Origin: Haliea sp. E1-2-M8
GTDB lineage: Bacteria; Pseudomonadota; Gammaproteobacteria; Pseudomonadales; Halieaceae
NCBI RefSeq assembly: GCF_030649675.1
Contig: NZ_JAUTDR010000006.1
Span: forward strand, 147,182 to 211,181
Length of the DNA: 64,000 nucleotides
Direction of reading: 5' to 3'
Numbering within the stretch: the first letter of the stretch is position 1; each line of letters starts with the position of its first letter. This document shows positions 54,915 through 63,897 of this stretch, piece after piece. Made by a program: the position numbers and the translations under genes. The notes beneath the pieces were generated by a model. That model was not told the origin of the DNA. It did not search any database and saw only the letters and a program-made list of their open reading frames with translations.

Positions 54915-55202
54915 ATGGCCAATACCGATGCGATTGAAGCCGCTGTCTTCCGGCGCCTGCTCGCCCACCTCGACAGCCGCAAGGATGTGCAGAATATCGA
55001 GCTGATGAACCTGGCGGGATTCTGCCGCAACTGTCTGGCGAAATGGTACGCGGAGGCGGCGGCAGAGGCGGGAGAAGTCGTCGCGGATGCGCAAGCGCGA
55101 GAGCGGATTTACGGGATGCCCTACAGCGAGTGGAAGGCGCTGTACCAGCAGCCCGCCAGCGCGGAGCAGCTGGCGACGTTCAAGGCGCGGCAGCCGGAAT
55201 GA
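54915..55202 (+). CDS. DUF1244 family protein
   Basis: The protein has 95 residues. The core FRRLLAHLDSRKDVQNIELM and LMNLAGFCRNCLAKWY are the conserved DUF1244 block, which contains two cysteines three apart. It is a small, mostly helical cytosolic protein found across proteobacteria. The function is not known. Its stop abuts the convergent gene at 55203. Confidence 0.88.
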   Translation: MANTDAIEAAVFRRLLAHLDSRKDVQNIELMNLAGFCRNCLAKWYAEAAAEAGEVVADAQARERIYGMPYSEWKALYQQPASAEQLATFKARQPE

Positions 55203-55472
55203 CTACAGGTCCTGCATCTGCCGCAGGTAGCTGAGGCGGGTGCGGTAAGGCTCCAGGGCACGGCCGGCGGTCGTCTGCAGCAGGGCGGCAATGGAACCGA
55301 CCGGCTGGTCCGGGTCGGAGGGGGCTGCCACCAGGTGCCGGCCCAGCTGACGCACACCCTTGCCGATGACGGACATGCTTTCCACGGTCGCATGCAGGAA
55401 CAGCATTTCTGCCACCACCAGGTCGGCAACGGCGCGCTGCAGTGGGTCCTGTTCAATCACTGGCTGTGGCAT
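55203..55472 (-). CDS. Small protein of unknown function
   Basis: The protein has 89 residues. I do not recognise it. It is predicted to be helical: DPLQRAVADLVVAEMLFLHATVESM then GKGVRQLGRHLV and a C-terminal ALEPYRTRLSYLRQMQDL, with a DPDQPVG linker. No signal peptide or cysteine is present. The ORF is supported by its convergent, flush arrangement with the DUF1244 gene and by three tandem 8-bp repeats just upstream of its start. It could be phasin-like, but that is speculative. Confidence 0.5.
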   Translation of the reverse strand: MPQPVIEQDPLQRAVADLVVAEMLFLHATVESMSVIGKGVRQLGRHLVAAPSDPDQPVGSIAALLQTTAGRALEPYRTRLSYLRQMQDL

Positions 55473-55495
55473 GGTCGGGTTCTCCGTAACGCTAA

Positions 55496-55519
55496 TATGG
55501 CACTATGGCACTATGGCAG
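55496..55519. repeat. Three tandem 8-bp repeats
   Basis: TATGGCAC, TATGGCAC and TATGGCAG follow one another directly, 24 nt upstream of the start of the small gene ending at 55203. This lies in a 224-bp stretch (55473-55696) with no other feature I can support. Confidence 0.7.
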
Positions 55520-55696
55520 TGCATGCCCGCACCGCCACAGCGCGCCGAGGGGGCGCGGGACCCGCGAAACCGGCTGTGTGCCTCTTGTCTGGATATCGAG
55601 GCAATCTCCGTGCCAGCAAGCGGAGCGAAGCATAGCCGTTGAACATGACAATACAACTGCGACTGCCGGGATTTTTACCGAAACGGGGCGGGAACT

Positions 55697-58600
55697 TCAG
55701 GCATCCCGCACCGGCAACTTCGCCGGCAGTGATCTGCGATTCCGCCGGAGACGGCCAGCGAGATTTTTGCAGTCCTCTCCCACCAGGTACAGGGCCGGCA
55801 CCATGAGCAGGGTTACCAACAGGGCGAACAGGACCCCGAAGGCCAGCGACAACACCGCGGGCTTGAGGAACTGGGCATCGGTGGAGCGCTCCGCCATGAT
55901 CGGGATCAGGCCAACGAAGGTGGTGACCGTGGTCAGCAGGATGGGCCGGAAGCGCGCCACACCCGCTTCTATCACTGCCTCCACGGTGGCGCTACCGCGC
56001 TCGCGCAGGCGCCCGATGTAGTCCACCAGGACCAGGTTGTCATTGACCACCACACCGGCCGCGGCACCGATACCAAAGTAAGAGAACAGCGCCATGGGCG
56101 TACCGAACAGCAGGTGCCCAAATACCGCTCCCATGAAGCCGAAGGGGATTGCGGTCATGATCAGCAGCGGCAGCGCATAGGAGTGGAAGGCTACCGCAAT
56201 CAGGGCGTACATCACGAACAGGGCGATGGCGTACAGCGCAATGATTTCGTTGAAGAACTCCTCTTCGGTCTCCTGCTGGCCGCCGCGCAATACCACCAGA
56301 TCCGGGTAGCGTTCCTGCAGGCCGGGCAGGAACTGTTCATGCAGATCGCTGTTGATGTCACTGACCAGTTCCGGCGCGGCTTCGGCGGAAATTTCCACCA
56401 TGCGTTCACCGTCCCGGCGCTGGATACGCTCGACGGCGCTGGCAACCTCGACGTCCACCACAGACAGCAGGGGGATCTCCCTGCCGTCGGCGGTGCGTAC
56501 CCGGAAATTATCCAGACTCGCCAGATTTTCCCGCAGTGCGCCGGGGTAGCGCACCATTACCCGCACATCGCCATACTCCCGCGGCAGGCGCTGTACTTCC
56601 TCGCCGTAATAGGCCTGGCGGACCTGGCGCGAGACATCCGCCAGATTGATCCCCATTTTCTCGGCGCCCGGCCGCAGCTGCAGGTGTATCTCATCAGCTC
56701 CCGCCCGCAGGCTGTCGCGCACGTAATAGCTGCCAGTGTAGCTGCGCAGTTGCTCCTGCAGTTCAGCGCTGGCGGCCTGCAGCAATTCCAGGTCGCGATG
56801 GCGCAGGACCAGGGTAATGGCCGGACCCTGGTCATTGAGGGTGTAATTCACTTCGATTTCTTCCGCGTCGGGGACATCTCCCACCAGTGCCCGAAGTCTC
56901 TCGGCGGCTTCCCTGGCCGAGAGGGCGCGCTGCTCTGGCGGTGACAATTTCACAATGGCGATGACACTGTCGCGACGCGAGCGGGTATACCAGCCCTCCA
57001 CCAGCGCGCGCTTGCCGCCACTGGCGGCAGCCTCGGCTTCAACCTCTGCGATGAGCTGCCGCTCCGCCTCCTGCAGCTGCTCCAGCACCGCCAGCGCCCT
57101 GGAATAGGGAGCGCCGCTGGGCATCACCACGTTGATATGAATCTGTTCGTTCTGCACTTCCGGGAAGAAGGTAAACTTGACCCAGCCGGCGGTGAATACG
57201 CCGAGGCTGAGCAGAAAGGCGGCGGCGAACAGGCTGGTGGTGAGATAGCGATGCTCTGTTGCCTGCCGCAGCAGGCTGCGATAGCGCGTATTGGCGAAGC
57301 TGACGATGCTCTCTTCCAACTGCTTCTGGCGCTGGCGCCAGCGCCCCAGATGCTCGCGATGCTCCAGGTGGCGCAGGTGGGAGGGCAGGATGCAGAAAGC
57401 CTCGATCAGGGAGATCGTCAGCGCCACGGTAATAACGATGGAGAACTGGCGGGTCATTTGCCCACCTTCGATGTCGAGGAAAAACCAGGGCGCGAAGGCA
57501 ATCATCGTCGTCAGCACCGCGAAGATCACCGGTCGCGCGACGGCATGGGCACCCGCTACCGCGGACTCTACACCGCCACCGCGCAGGTGCGCCTCGTGAT
57601 GGATGCTCTCGCCCACCACGATGGCGTCATCCACCACAATTCCCAGCACCAGCAGGAACGCAAAGGTGGACATGATGTTGAGTGACACATCGTTGGCCGG
57701 CAACAGCGAAAAGGTGCCGATAAAGGCCACCGCGATACCGGCCGTGACCCACAGCGCCACTTTTGGCCGCAGCGACAGGATCAGCACCAGGAACACGAGT
57801 GCCAGCCCCAACCAGGCCGAGTCGCGAATGGTGGACATGCGGCTCTTGTAGATATCGGCAGTGTCGAACCAGAGGGTGAGGCCAATGCCATCGGGTAGCC
57901 CGGGCCGGGTCTGCTGCATCCAGGCCTTGACTGCGTCGCTGGCCTTGACCACCTGCATATTGTCGGTGGAGAGCAGCTGGATCAGGACCGCGGGTTCGCC
58001 ATTCAGGGTGGCGAGAATCTCGTTCTCCTCGTAGCCGTCCACCACCCGCGCCACATCGCCGATGCGGACCGTGGCGCCGGTGGCATCCTGGCGCAGGATG
58101 ATATTGCTGAACTCCTCGCTGCTGTCGGCCAGGTTGCGGGCGCGCAGGCGCACATCGCCGGTAGCGGTGCGCAGCTGGCCCGATGAGAGGTTGATGGAAC
58201 TGCCGCGGATCGCGTCGGCCACTTCATCGAAGCTCAGGCCGTAGCGGCGAATGGACTCCTCAGCCAGCTCAATGGTGACCTCCTCGCGGCGGGTGCCGAA
58301 AAGCTCGACGATGGACACCCAGGGCAGGGCGGCGACCTCGTTGCGCAATTCCTCCGCGAGCCGGGTCAACTCACGCTCGCTGACGCGGCCGTGAACCGCC
58401 ACCCGGATCATCTCCTCGCGAAACTCGGTGCGCTTCACCCGGGGTGGCTCAATATCCCGGGGCAGGGCAGTCACCGCATCGACCCGGTTCTTGACCTCAT
58501 TGAGGAAGCTGTCGAGATCCACGCCGGGCCAGGTGGCCACATTCAGCTGCGCCAGGCCTTCTGCCGCGGTGGCGGTGATCCGGCGCACGTTGTCCAGGTC

Positions 58601-58819
58601 CTTGAGCGACTCCTCGACCCGGAGAATGATCTGTTCCTCCACTTCCTGCGGCGCAGCCCCGGGCCAGATGATCTCCACCTGGACCTGGTTGACCGCGATC
58701 CGGGGAAATGCCTCCCGCTCCATGGCCAGGAAGCCGAACGCCCCCGCCAGCAGAATCCCCAGCATCAGCAGGTTCGCCGCCACCGGGTTGAGTACCCACC
58801 AGCGGATAAAGCGTTCCAC
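55697..58819 (-). CDS. RND-family efflux permease (HAE-1/AcrB-like)
   Basis: The protein has 1040 residues. It starts MERFIRWWVLNPVAANLLMLG (first membrane helix) and has two large periplasmic loops (about 35-325 and 560-860) and 12 helices. FAFLLVLGIVVDDAIVVGESIHHE is the typical helix-4 region with paired Asp; GIGAAAGVVVNDNLVLVDY is its C-half counterpart. It uses the proton gradient to pump substrates through a MFP and an outer-membrane channel. Its gene directly abuts the MFP gene's stop. No outer-membrane factor is in the window. Confidence 0.92.
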   Translation of the reverse strand: MERFIRWWVLNPVAANLLMLGILLAGAFGFLAMEREAFPRIAVNQVQVEIIWPGAAPQEVEEQIILRVEESLKDLDNVRRITATAAEGLAQLNVATWPGVDLDSFLNEVKNRVDAVTALPRDIEPPRVKRTEFREEMIRVAVHGRVSERELTRLAEELRNEVAALPWVSIVELFGTRREEVTIELAEESIRRYGLSFDEVADAIRGSSINLSSGQLRTATGDVRLRARNLADSSEEFSNIILRQDATGATVRIGDVARVVDGYEENEILATLNGEPAVLIQLLSTDNMQVVKASDAVKAWMQQTRPGLPDGIGLTLWFDTADIYKSRMSTIRDSAWLGLALVFLVLILSLRPKVALWVTAGIAVAFIGTFSLLPANDVSLNIMSTFAFLLVLGIVVDDAIVVGESIHHEAHLRGGGVESAVAGAHAVARPVIFAVLTTMIAFAPWFFLDIEGGQMTRQFSIVITVALTISLIEAFCILPSHLRHLEHREHLGRWRQRQKQLEESIVSFANTRYRSLLRQATEHRYLTTSLFAAAFLLSLGVFTAGWVKFTFFPEVQNEQIHINVVMPSGAPYSRALAVLEQLQEAERQLIAEVEAEAAASGGKRALVEGWYTRSRRDSVIAIVKLSPPEQRALSAREAAERLRALVGDVPDAEEIEVNYTLNDQGPAITLVLRHRDLELLQAASAELQEQLRSYTGSYYVRDSLRAGADEIHLQLRPGAEKMGINLADVSRQVRQAYYGEEVQRLPREYGDVRVMVRYPGALRENLASLDNFRVRTADGREIPLLSVVDVEVASAVERIQRRDGERMVEISAEAAPELVSDINSDLHEQFLPGLQERYPDLVVLRGGQQETEEEFFNEIIALYAIALFVMYALIAVAFHSYALPLLIMTAIPFGFMGAVFGHLLFGTPMALFSYFGIGAAAGVVVNDNLVLVDYIGRLRERGSATVEAVIEAGVARFRPILLTTVTTFVGLIPIMAERSTDAQFLKPAVLSLAFGVLFALLVTLLMVPALYLVGEDCKNLAGRLRRNRRSLPAKLPVRDA

Positions 58820-59992
58820 CTACTGCGCCCCCCCGGGCATGGCGACCAGGGCCATGCCCTGCACCGGGTTGCGGATGGTGGATACGATGACCTGCTCGCC
58901 GGGCTCGAGACCCCCGGCAATGACGACCCGGTCGGCATCCCGGGACAGGACCTCTACCTCGCGGGTTTGCAGACGGCCCTCGGAATCCACAAGATGTACC
59001 TTGTTGCCGGCGCGCAGGGCCTCAGGTGGTATCAGCAGTGCGCGCTCCAGCTTGCGCCCCGGAATCACCGCCTCGACGAACAGGCCGGCCGCCAGTGGCA
59101 TGCCGTGAGCGGAAGCACCACTGCCATAGGGGTCATCCACTTCGGCCATGGCAAACAGCATGCGTGAGCCCGGGTCTATGGCGGCGTCCAGACGCAGTAG
59201 CCGTCCCTGCCAGGTCTGTTGCCGCCCGGCAACGCTGGCGCGGAAGGTCACGCTGCGGGCGGCTCCCGGCGCGGCGGTGAAGCCTATCGGCAGGTCCAGC
59301 GCAGCCAGCTGGGCATCGCTCAGGGGCAGCCGGATCTCGACCCGGTCCGTGGCGAAGGCGCGGCCCAGGACACTGCCGGGGCTGACATACTGGCCGACAT
59401 TCACCCGGGTGTTCAGCAGGCGGCCGTCAAAGGGCAGCGCAATGCGGGTCCGCTGCAGATTCAGTTCAGCCTGCTCCAGCCGCGCCCGGGCCGCCTGCAG
59501 ATTGGCCTCTGCTTCCGCCAGCTGCGGCTTCTTGAGTGCGAGATCAGAGGCGGACGGATCATTGCGCAGCTGCTTGCGGGCGACATCGGCGTCTGCCAGG
59601 GCCTGCTGCAGGCGCACTTCGGCCTCGGCAACCCTGGCCCGCGCTTCACTCAGCGCCAGCCGGTAGTCGACATCCTCTATTGCCAGCAGGGTTTCCCCCG
59701 CGGTGATCCGCCCGCCTTCGGTGAACTCGGAAGAGACCGCGACGATGCGGCCGCCGACCTGGGCGACCAGGTCCAGTTCGGTCGCCGCGCGCACCTCGCC
59801 CTGGGTAGTCACGTCCAGGGTCAGGCTTTCGCTGCGCACGGTCGCCGTAAAGACACTGACCGGCCGGGCCTTGCTCTCCTCCTGGGCGGGCTTCGGGGCA
59901 GCCGCGTGCAGCAGCGCGTAACCGGCAATGCCGGCGGCAATCACCAGCAGCGGGGCGAGTACTCTCGTTATTGTTCCTGACATGCCAGGCAC
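58820..59992 (-). CDS. RND efflux membrane fusion protein (periplasmic adaptor)
   Basis: The protein has 390 residues. An N-terminal helix (LAPLLVIAAGIAGYALL) is followed by a barrel-sandwich/lipoyl half (VTTQGEVRAATELDLVAQVGGRIV), a helical hairpin of about 70 residues (VAEAEVRLQQALADADVARKQL...), then beta-barrel domains. It bridges the RND pump to the outer-membrane channel. The C-terminal domain contains the usual LIPPEALRAGNKV. It is the first gene of the operon. Confidence 0.92.
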   Translation of the reverse strand: MPGMSGTITRVLAPLLVIAAGIAGYALLHAAAPKPAQEESKARPVSVFTATVRSESLTLDVTTQGEVRAATELDLVAQVGGRIVAVSSEFTEGGRITAGETLLAIEDVDYRLALSEARARVAEAEVRLQQALADADVARKQLRNDPSASDLALKKPQLAEAEANLQAARARLEQAELNLQRTRIALPFDGRLLNTRVNVGQYVSPGSVLGRAFATDRVEIRLPLSDAQLAALDLPIGFTAAPGAARSVTFRASVAGRQQTWQGRLLRLDAAIDPGSRMLFAMAEVDDPYGSGASAHGMPLAAGLFVEAVIPGRKLERALLIPPEALRAGNKVHLVDSEGRLQTREVEVLSRDADRVVIAGGLEPGEQVIVSTIRNPVQGMALVAMPGGAQ

Positions 59993-60083
59993 CTGGGCTT
60001 CTGTGACCCGTCTTCGACTATCATGTAACGGAGAGCATAGTCCCAGGCGCAGGATCTTTGTGATTATTTTACAGCGAAACCAT

Positions 60084-60092
60084 TGCTATACT
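60084..60092 (+). promoter_or_regulatory. Extended -10 promoter before the isochorismatase gene
   Basis: TGC followed by TATACT (60087-60092) fits the TGnTATAAT extended -10 element, 46 nt upstream of the ATG. A weak TTATTT could act as -35 with 17 bp spacing. It lies in the 146-bp divergent region shared with the efflux operon. Confidence 0.55.
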
Positions 60093-60138
60093 GCTGAGGA
60101 ATTTTGCCTGTTTCCAATTCCGATAACGGACGTCGAAC

Positions 60139-60744
60139 ATGGACTTAGAGAGAATAGACCTCGGTCTCGGAGAGCGGCCAGCCCTGCTGCTGGTAGATCT
60201 GGTGCGCGGGTTCACCGATCCCGCCTGTCCGCTGGGGGCGGAGAGCGGCAGCGTGATTGCCGCCAACCAGACCCTGCTGCAGGCCTTCCATGCGCGCCAC
60301 TTGCCGGTCTTTTTCACCACTGTGGTTTACTCCAGCCCCGATCAGGCGCGTGTTTTCCGCGACCGGGTGCCGGCACTGGACCTGCTGCAGCCCGGTTCCC
60401 CCTGGGTCGAAGTCGATCCGGCGCTGCCCTTTGCTGTCGACGATGTGCTGCTGGAAAAGCAGTGGGCCAGCGCCTTTCACCGGACGGGCCTGCACCAGCA
60501 ATTGCAGGCGCGCGGGGTCGATTCCCTGGTGGTCACAGGGCTCACCACCAGCGGCTGTGTCCGCGCCACGGTGGTGGATGGACTGCAGTACGATTACCGG
60601 GTAGTCGTGGTCCGGGAGGCGGTCGGGGACCGCAATGCGGATGCCCATCGGGCCAATCTGCATGACATGCAGGCCAAGTATGCCGATGTGGTCGCGCTGG
60701 AGAGCATGCTTGCCATGCTGCCGGGCGACGGGACGGGCGGGTGA
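60139..60744 (+). CDS. Isochorismatase-family cysteine hydrolase
   Basis: The protein has 201 residues. The Asp-Lys-Cys triad is visible: LLLVDLVRGF (D20), LLEKQWASAF (K107) and TGLTTSGCVRATVVDG (C140). The sequence around the Cys is closest to N-carbamoylsarcosine amidase-like and similar amidohydrolases. It is cytosolic, and the likely reaction is hydrolysis of a small amide or carbamoyl group. It is the first gene after an extended -10 promoter. Confidence 0.88.
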   Translation: MDLERIDLGLGERPALLLVDLVRGFTDPACPLGAESGSVIAANQTLLQAFHARHLPVFFTTVVYSSPDQARVFRDRVPALDLLQPGSPWVEVDPALPFAVDDVLLEKQWASAFHRTGLHQQLQARGVDSLVVTGLTTSGCVRATVVDGLQYDYRVVVVREAVGDRNADAHRANLHDMQAKYADVVALESMLAMLPGDGTGG

Positions 60745-60764
60745 CGGCGAGGTGACATTCAGGG

Positions 60765-60795
60765 TGCGACAGGAACGAAAAAAATATCTGTCGCA
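60765..60795 (+). promoter_or_regulatory. Perfect 8-bp inverted repeat upstream of the TonB receptor gene
   Basis: TGCGACAG (60765-60772) and CTGTCGCA (60788-60795) flank a 15-nt A-rich spacer. It lies 21 nt after the isochorismatase stop and 109 nt before the receptor start. It may be a transcription factor operator or a terminator stem without a T-run. TATAGT at 60824-60829 is a candidate -10 for the receptor gene. Confidence 0.55.
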
Positions 60796-60903
60796 GCAGT
60801 CATCCGTTTGAATAAGATACAGGTATAGTTGGTGTGGGAACGACCCTTTGCTGTGCGGTCAGACTCCCGCTGATAATCAACACAGTGGATGGGGAGTGCA
60901 GGC

Positions 60904-63411
60904 ATGAATACGGGCAAGCATCTGATGGCGTTGGGCATGGCGGCAGCTGCAGCATCGGGTTCTACCCCGCTGGTGTTGGCGCAGGAAGCCGGCTTCAGCA
61001 TCGAAGAGGTGGTGGTGACGGCGCGCAAACGGGCGGAAAACCTGCAGGAAGTGCCGATTGCTATTACGGTGATAGATGAGCAAACGCTGCAGCGGGCCGG
61101 TGTCGAGCGAGCCGGGGATTACATTGGCCTGATCCCTAACGTTACGCTGGTCAATACCGCCAACGTCGGTGATACCCAGCTCAGCATCCGCGGCATTGTC
61201 TCCACCCGCGACGCCGAGTCGACGTTTGCCTATGTGGTCGACGGCGTGCTCAGCACCAATCCCAACAGCTTCAACGAGGAACTGTTCGACGTTGCACAGA
61301 TCGAGGTACTGAAAGGTCCTCAGGGCGCGCTGTATGGCCGCAACGCAGTGGCGGGCGCTATCCTCGTCACGACCCGCCAGCCCGACAACGAGTTCGAGGC
61401 AAAGATCAGCGGTGGCGTTGGCAACCAGGATGCCAACAAAGTCGGTGCCTCAATTAGCGGCCCATTAGTGGAGGACACCCTGTTTGGCCGCCTCGCTTTC
61501 AGCTCCCGGCGCGATGACGGCTCCTATCGCAATAGCCTGACCGGCCGCGATGGCGTGGTTGATTTTGTTGAGGATGACAGCGTACGCGGTCGCATGGTCT
61601 GGAACGTCAATGAGGATCTTACCCTGGACTTCCGCGCCGGTTACTCGGAAGTGAAGGGCGGTGCGATCAATTTCAACGCGGTATTCGCCATTCCCCAGTT
61701 CGAGGCTGTGTTTGGCAGCCCCCAGTTCTTCGCCGATGTGAATGATCTGGATTTCAACTTTACCTTCAATGTGCCGGGAGAGAACGAGCAGGAAACGCGG
61801 GATTTTGCGATCAAGGCAGATTGGGACCTGGGCGGTGCCGACCTGGTTGCGAGCGTCGCATATAGCGACCTTGACGAATACCTGCTGTCCGACGGTACCA
61901 GTGCCACCTTCTACGGCTACGAGGTTACGCCCGCCTGCCAGAGCGATCGTGCCACCCTCAACAGTTTCACTCGCCCGGATCTGTTTGGCGAATTCTTCCA
62001 GCCCTTCGGTGTCCTGCCCCCAGGTCCGGAAACCGACTTCCAGGGCGTGTACGGTCCCTACACCGCCCTGTCGTGTGACGGCTACCAGTACCAGGAGCGC
62101 AACCAGGAGGACCTGAGCCTGGATCTGCGGCTGGTGTCCAACAGTAGCGGCCCCCTGAGCTGGATCGGCGGCGTCTACTTTGCCGAGATCAAGCGTGAGG
62201 TGGTAGTGGCCTACGGTGCAGACCAGAACCAGGGTTTCCTGCGCCAACCCTATATTGACCCCGAGGGTCCCAACCCGACCGATCTGCTGTTCTGGGACAA
62301 GTTCGATACCAGCGTGCGCTCGGTCTATGGGCAGCTGGAATTTGATCTCAGCGACACCATGGAGATCGCCCTCGCAGCTCGCTACGACAACGAAAAGCGG
62401 GAGGTCGACAACCAGGTGCCGAACGTGAACGGCTCGGGTCTGAATATCAACCTGCCAGGCAAGATCAACCCGGCGCTGGAAAGCAGTCCGGACGGCATCC
62501 CCAACCGCGAGCGCAGCTTCAGCCAGTGGCAGCCAAAGCTCACCTGGAGCTGGCGCCCACTTGAGGACATGACCGTGTTTGCCAGCTACGGCATCGGTTT
62601 CCGCAGTGGCGGCTTCAACTCCGTGGGCACTGATGATCTATTGTCGTTCTGGTTTAACGCAGGCCGAGGTGGTCCCGGAGAAGCGGTCAATGCCGAGCTG
62701 CAGGTGCGGGACGAGTACGACAAGGAAGTCTCCGAGTCCCTTGAACTGGGTCTCAAGACCGAGTGGCTGGATCGCCGTCTGCGGGTGAATGCATCAGTGT
62801 TCCGCACCGATGTCGAGGACAACCAGTTCTTCGAATTCTTCGCCGGCCCCTTCGGCCTGCTGCGGGCGGTGACCACCATCGAGGAGATGTACATTCAGGG
62901 CTTCGAGGCGGACTTCAATTTCTTCGCCACCGAGCAGCTGAGCTTCTACGGCGGGGTAGGTTTGCTGGACTCCGAGATCGAGGAAAACCGGAACCGACCG
63001 GCATCGGTCGGCAATGATGTACCGCAGGCACCGGACGTCACCGGCAACCTCGGTGCCCAGCTTGTGTATCCGGTCGCCTCCGGTATTGATCTGGTGGCGC
63101 GGGTGGATTGGCAATACACCGGCGAAATGTGGTTCCACACTCTGCAGGGTGAGCAGACCCCGACTATCTGGAACGCCTTCTTCGGGCCCGGTTTCAACCA
63201 GGACTTTTCCCGGGCCAGCCGTGATCCCTATGACACGGTGAACCTGCGGATCGGACTGGAAGGGCAGAACTGGACCGTTACTGCCTGGGGCCGCAACCTG
63301 ACCGATGAGGAGTACCTGCAGGAGGTGATTCCGGCGCCGGAGTTCGGCGGTACCTTCAACCACCCGTCGACGCTGCGCACCTATGGCGTCGACGTCAGTT
63401 ACAGCTTCTGA
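60904..63411 (+). CDS. TonB-dependent outer membrane receptor
   Basis: The protein has 835 residues from ATG 60904 (GGGGAG 7 nt upstream); an ATG five codons earlier is less well placed. A signal peptide (about 1-27, ending VLAQEA) is followed by a plug domain (EEVVVTARKRAENLQEVPIAITVI, IRGIVSTRDAES, VLKGPQGALYGRNAVAGAILVTTRQP). A 22-strand barrel follows and ends GVDVSYSF with the terminal Phe. It takes up a bulky substrate using TonB energy. The placement among catabolic genes suggests an organic substrate rather than a siderophore, but this is inference. Confidence 0.92.
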   Translation: MNTGKHLMALGMAAAAASGSTPLVLAQEAGFSIEEVVVTARKRAENLQEVPIAITVIDEQTLQRAGVERAGDYIGLIPNVTLVNTANVGDTQLSIRGIVSTRDAESTFAYVVDGVLSTNPNSFNEELFDVAQIEVLKGPQGALYGRNAVAGAILVTTRQPDNEFEAKISGGVGNQDANKVGASISGPLVEDTLFGRLAFSSRRDDGSYRNSLTGRDGVVDFVEDDSVRGRMVWNVNEDLTLDFRAGYSEVKGGAINFNAVFAIPQFEAVFGSPQFFADVNDLDFNFTFNVPGENEQETRDFAIKADWDLGGADLVASVAYSDLDEYLLSDGTSATFYGYEVTPACQSDRATLNSFTRPDLFGEFFQPFGVLPPGPETDFQGVYGPYTALSCDGYQYQERNQEDLSLDLRLVSNSSGPLSWIGGVYFAEIKREVVVAYGADQNQGFLRQPYIDPEGPNPTDLLFWDKFDTSVRSVYGQLEFDLSDTMEIALAARYDNEKREVDNQVPNVNGSGLNINLPGKINPALESSPDGIPNRERSFSQWQPKLTWSWRPLEDMTVFASYGIGFRSGGFNSVGTDDLLSFWFNAGRGGPGEAVNAELQVRDEYDKEVSESLELGLKTEWLDRRLRVNASVFRTDVEDNQFFEFFAGPFGLLRAVTTIEEMYIQGFEADFNFFATEQLSFYGGVGLLDSEIEENRNRPASVGNDVPQAPDVTGNLGAQLVYPVASGIDLVARVDWQYTGEMWFHTLQGEQTPTIWNAFFGPGFNQDFSRASRDPYDTVNLRIGLEGQNWTVTAWGRNLTDEEYLQEVIPAPEFGGTFNHPSTLRTYGVDVSYSF

Positions 63412-63897
63412 TCATCTGGCTACGGACGCGCCCTCGACACTGTAAAATGTGGGCGTGCCCGGCCCCTCTGGCAAGCTGAGCACAAACACCCAGAGGAGAA
63501 ACAGCAGGCTCCAACCCATGAAAAACACCATGGAGCAGGGCAGCATGATCGCGATCAGGATGCCGATGCCCAACTGTTTTTGGTAGCGGCAGGGCTGCTG
63601 CGAGGGGAATCAGCACCACGTAGCTCAGTTCGGCGGCGGTGTTGGAAACGATACCGGTGAAGACCACGGTCACCGTAACCATGCGCGGAGCGGCCCCGAG
63701 TACCAGGCCCGCATCGCCGCGCCGATCAGGCCCGAATGTTCGGCGATACTTACGCCCAGGAGAGCCACCAGCACGACGCCGGGCGGCGGAAAGCCGGTGA
63801 AGTTGGTGACAAGGTTGGAGACAATGCGTTGCAGCCCATCAACGCTGACCAGGCTCACCACCCGGATGATGCCGTCCGCGGAGCGGCCGGGGATGCC
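63412..63897 (-). pseudogene. Decayed AbgT-family transporter
   Basis: On the minus strand (upstream end first) the frame reads DGIIRVVSLVSVDG, then NLVTNFTGF and GVVLVALLGVSIAE. A one-base frameshift near 63700 leads to MVTVTVVFTGIVSNTAAEL and VVLIPLAAAL. There a large internal deletion and a second frame change join it, near 63575, to LGIGILIAIMLP then LPEGPGTPTFYS, ending at TGA 63412-63414. Both ends match the AbgT (p-aminobenzoyl-glutamate/antimetabolite) family, whose members have about 510 residues. The N-terminal start is missing. It is not functional. Confidence 0.85.
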
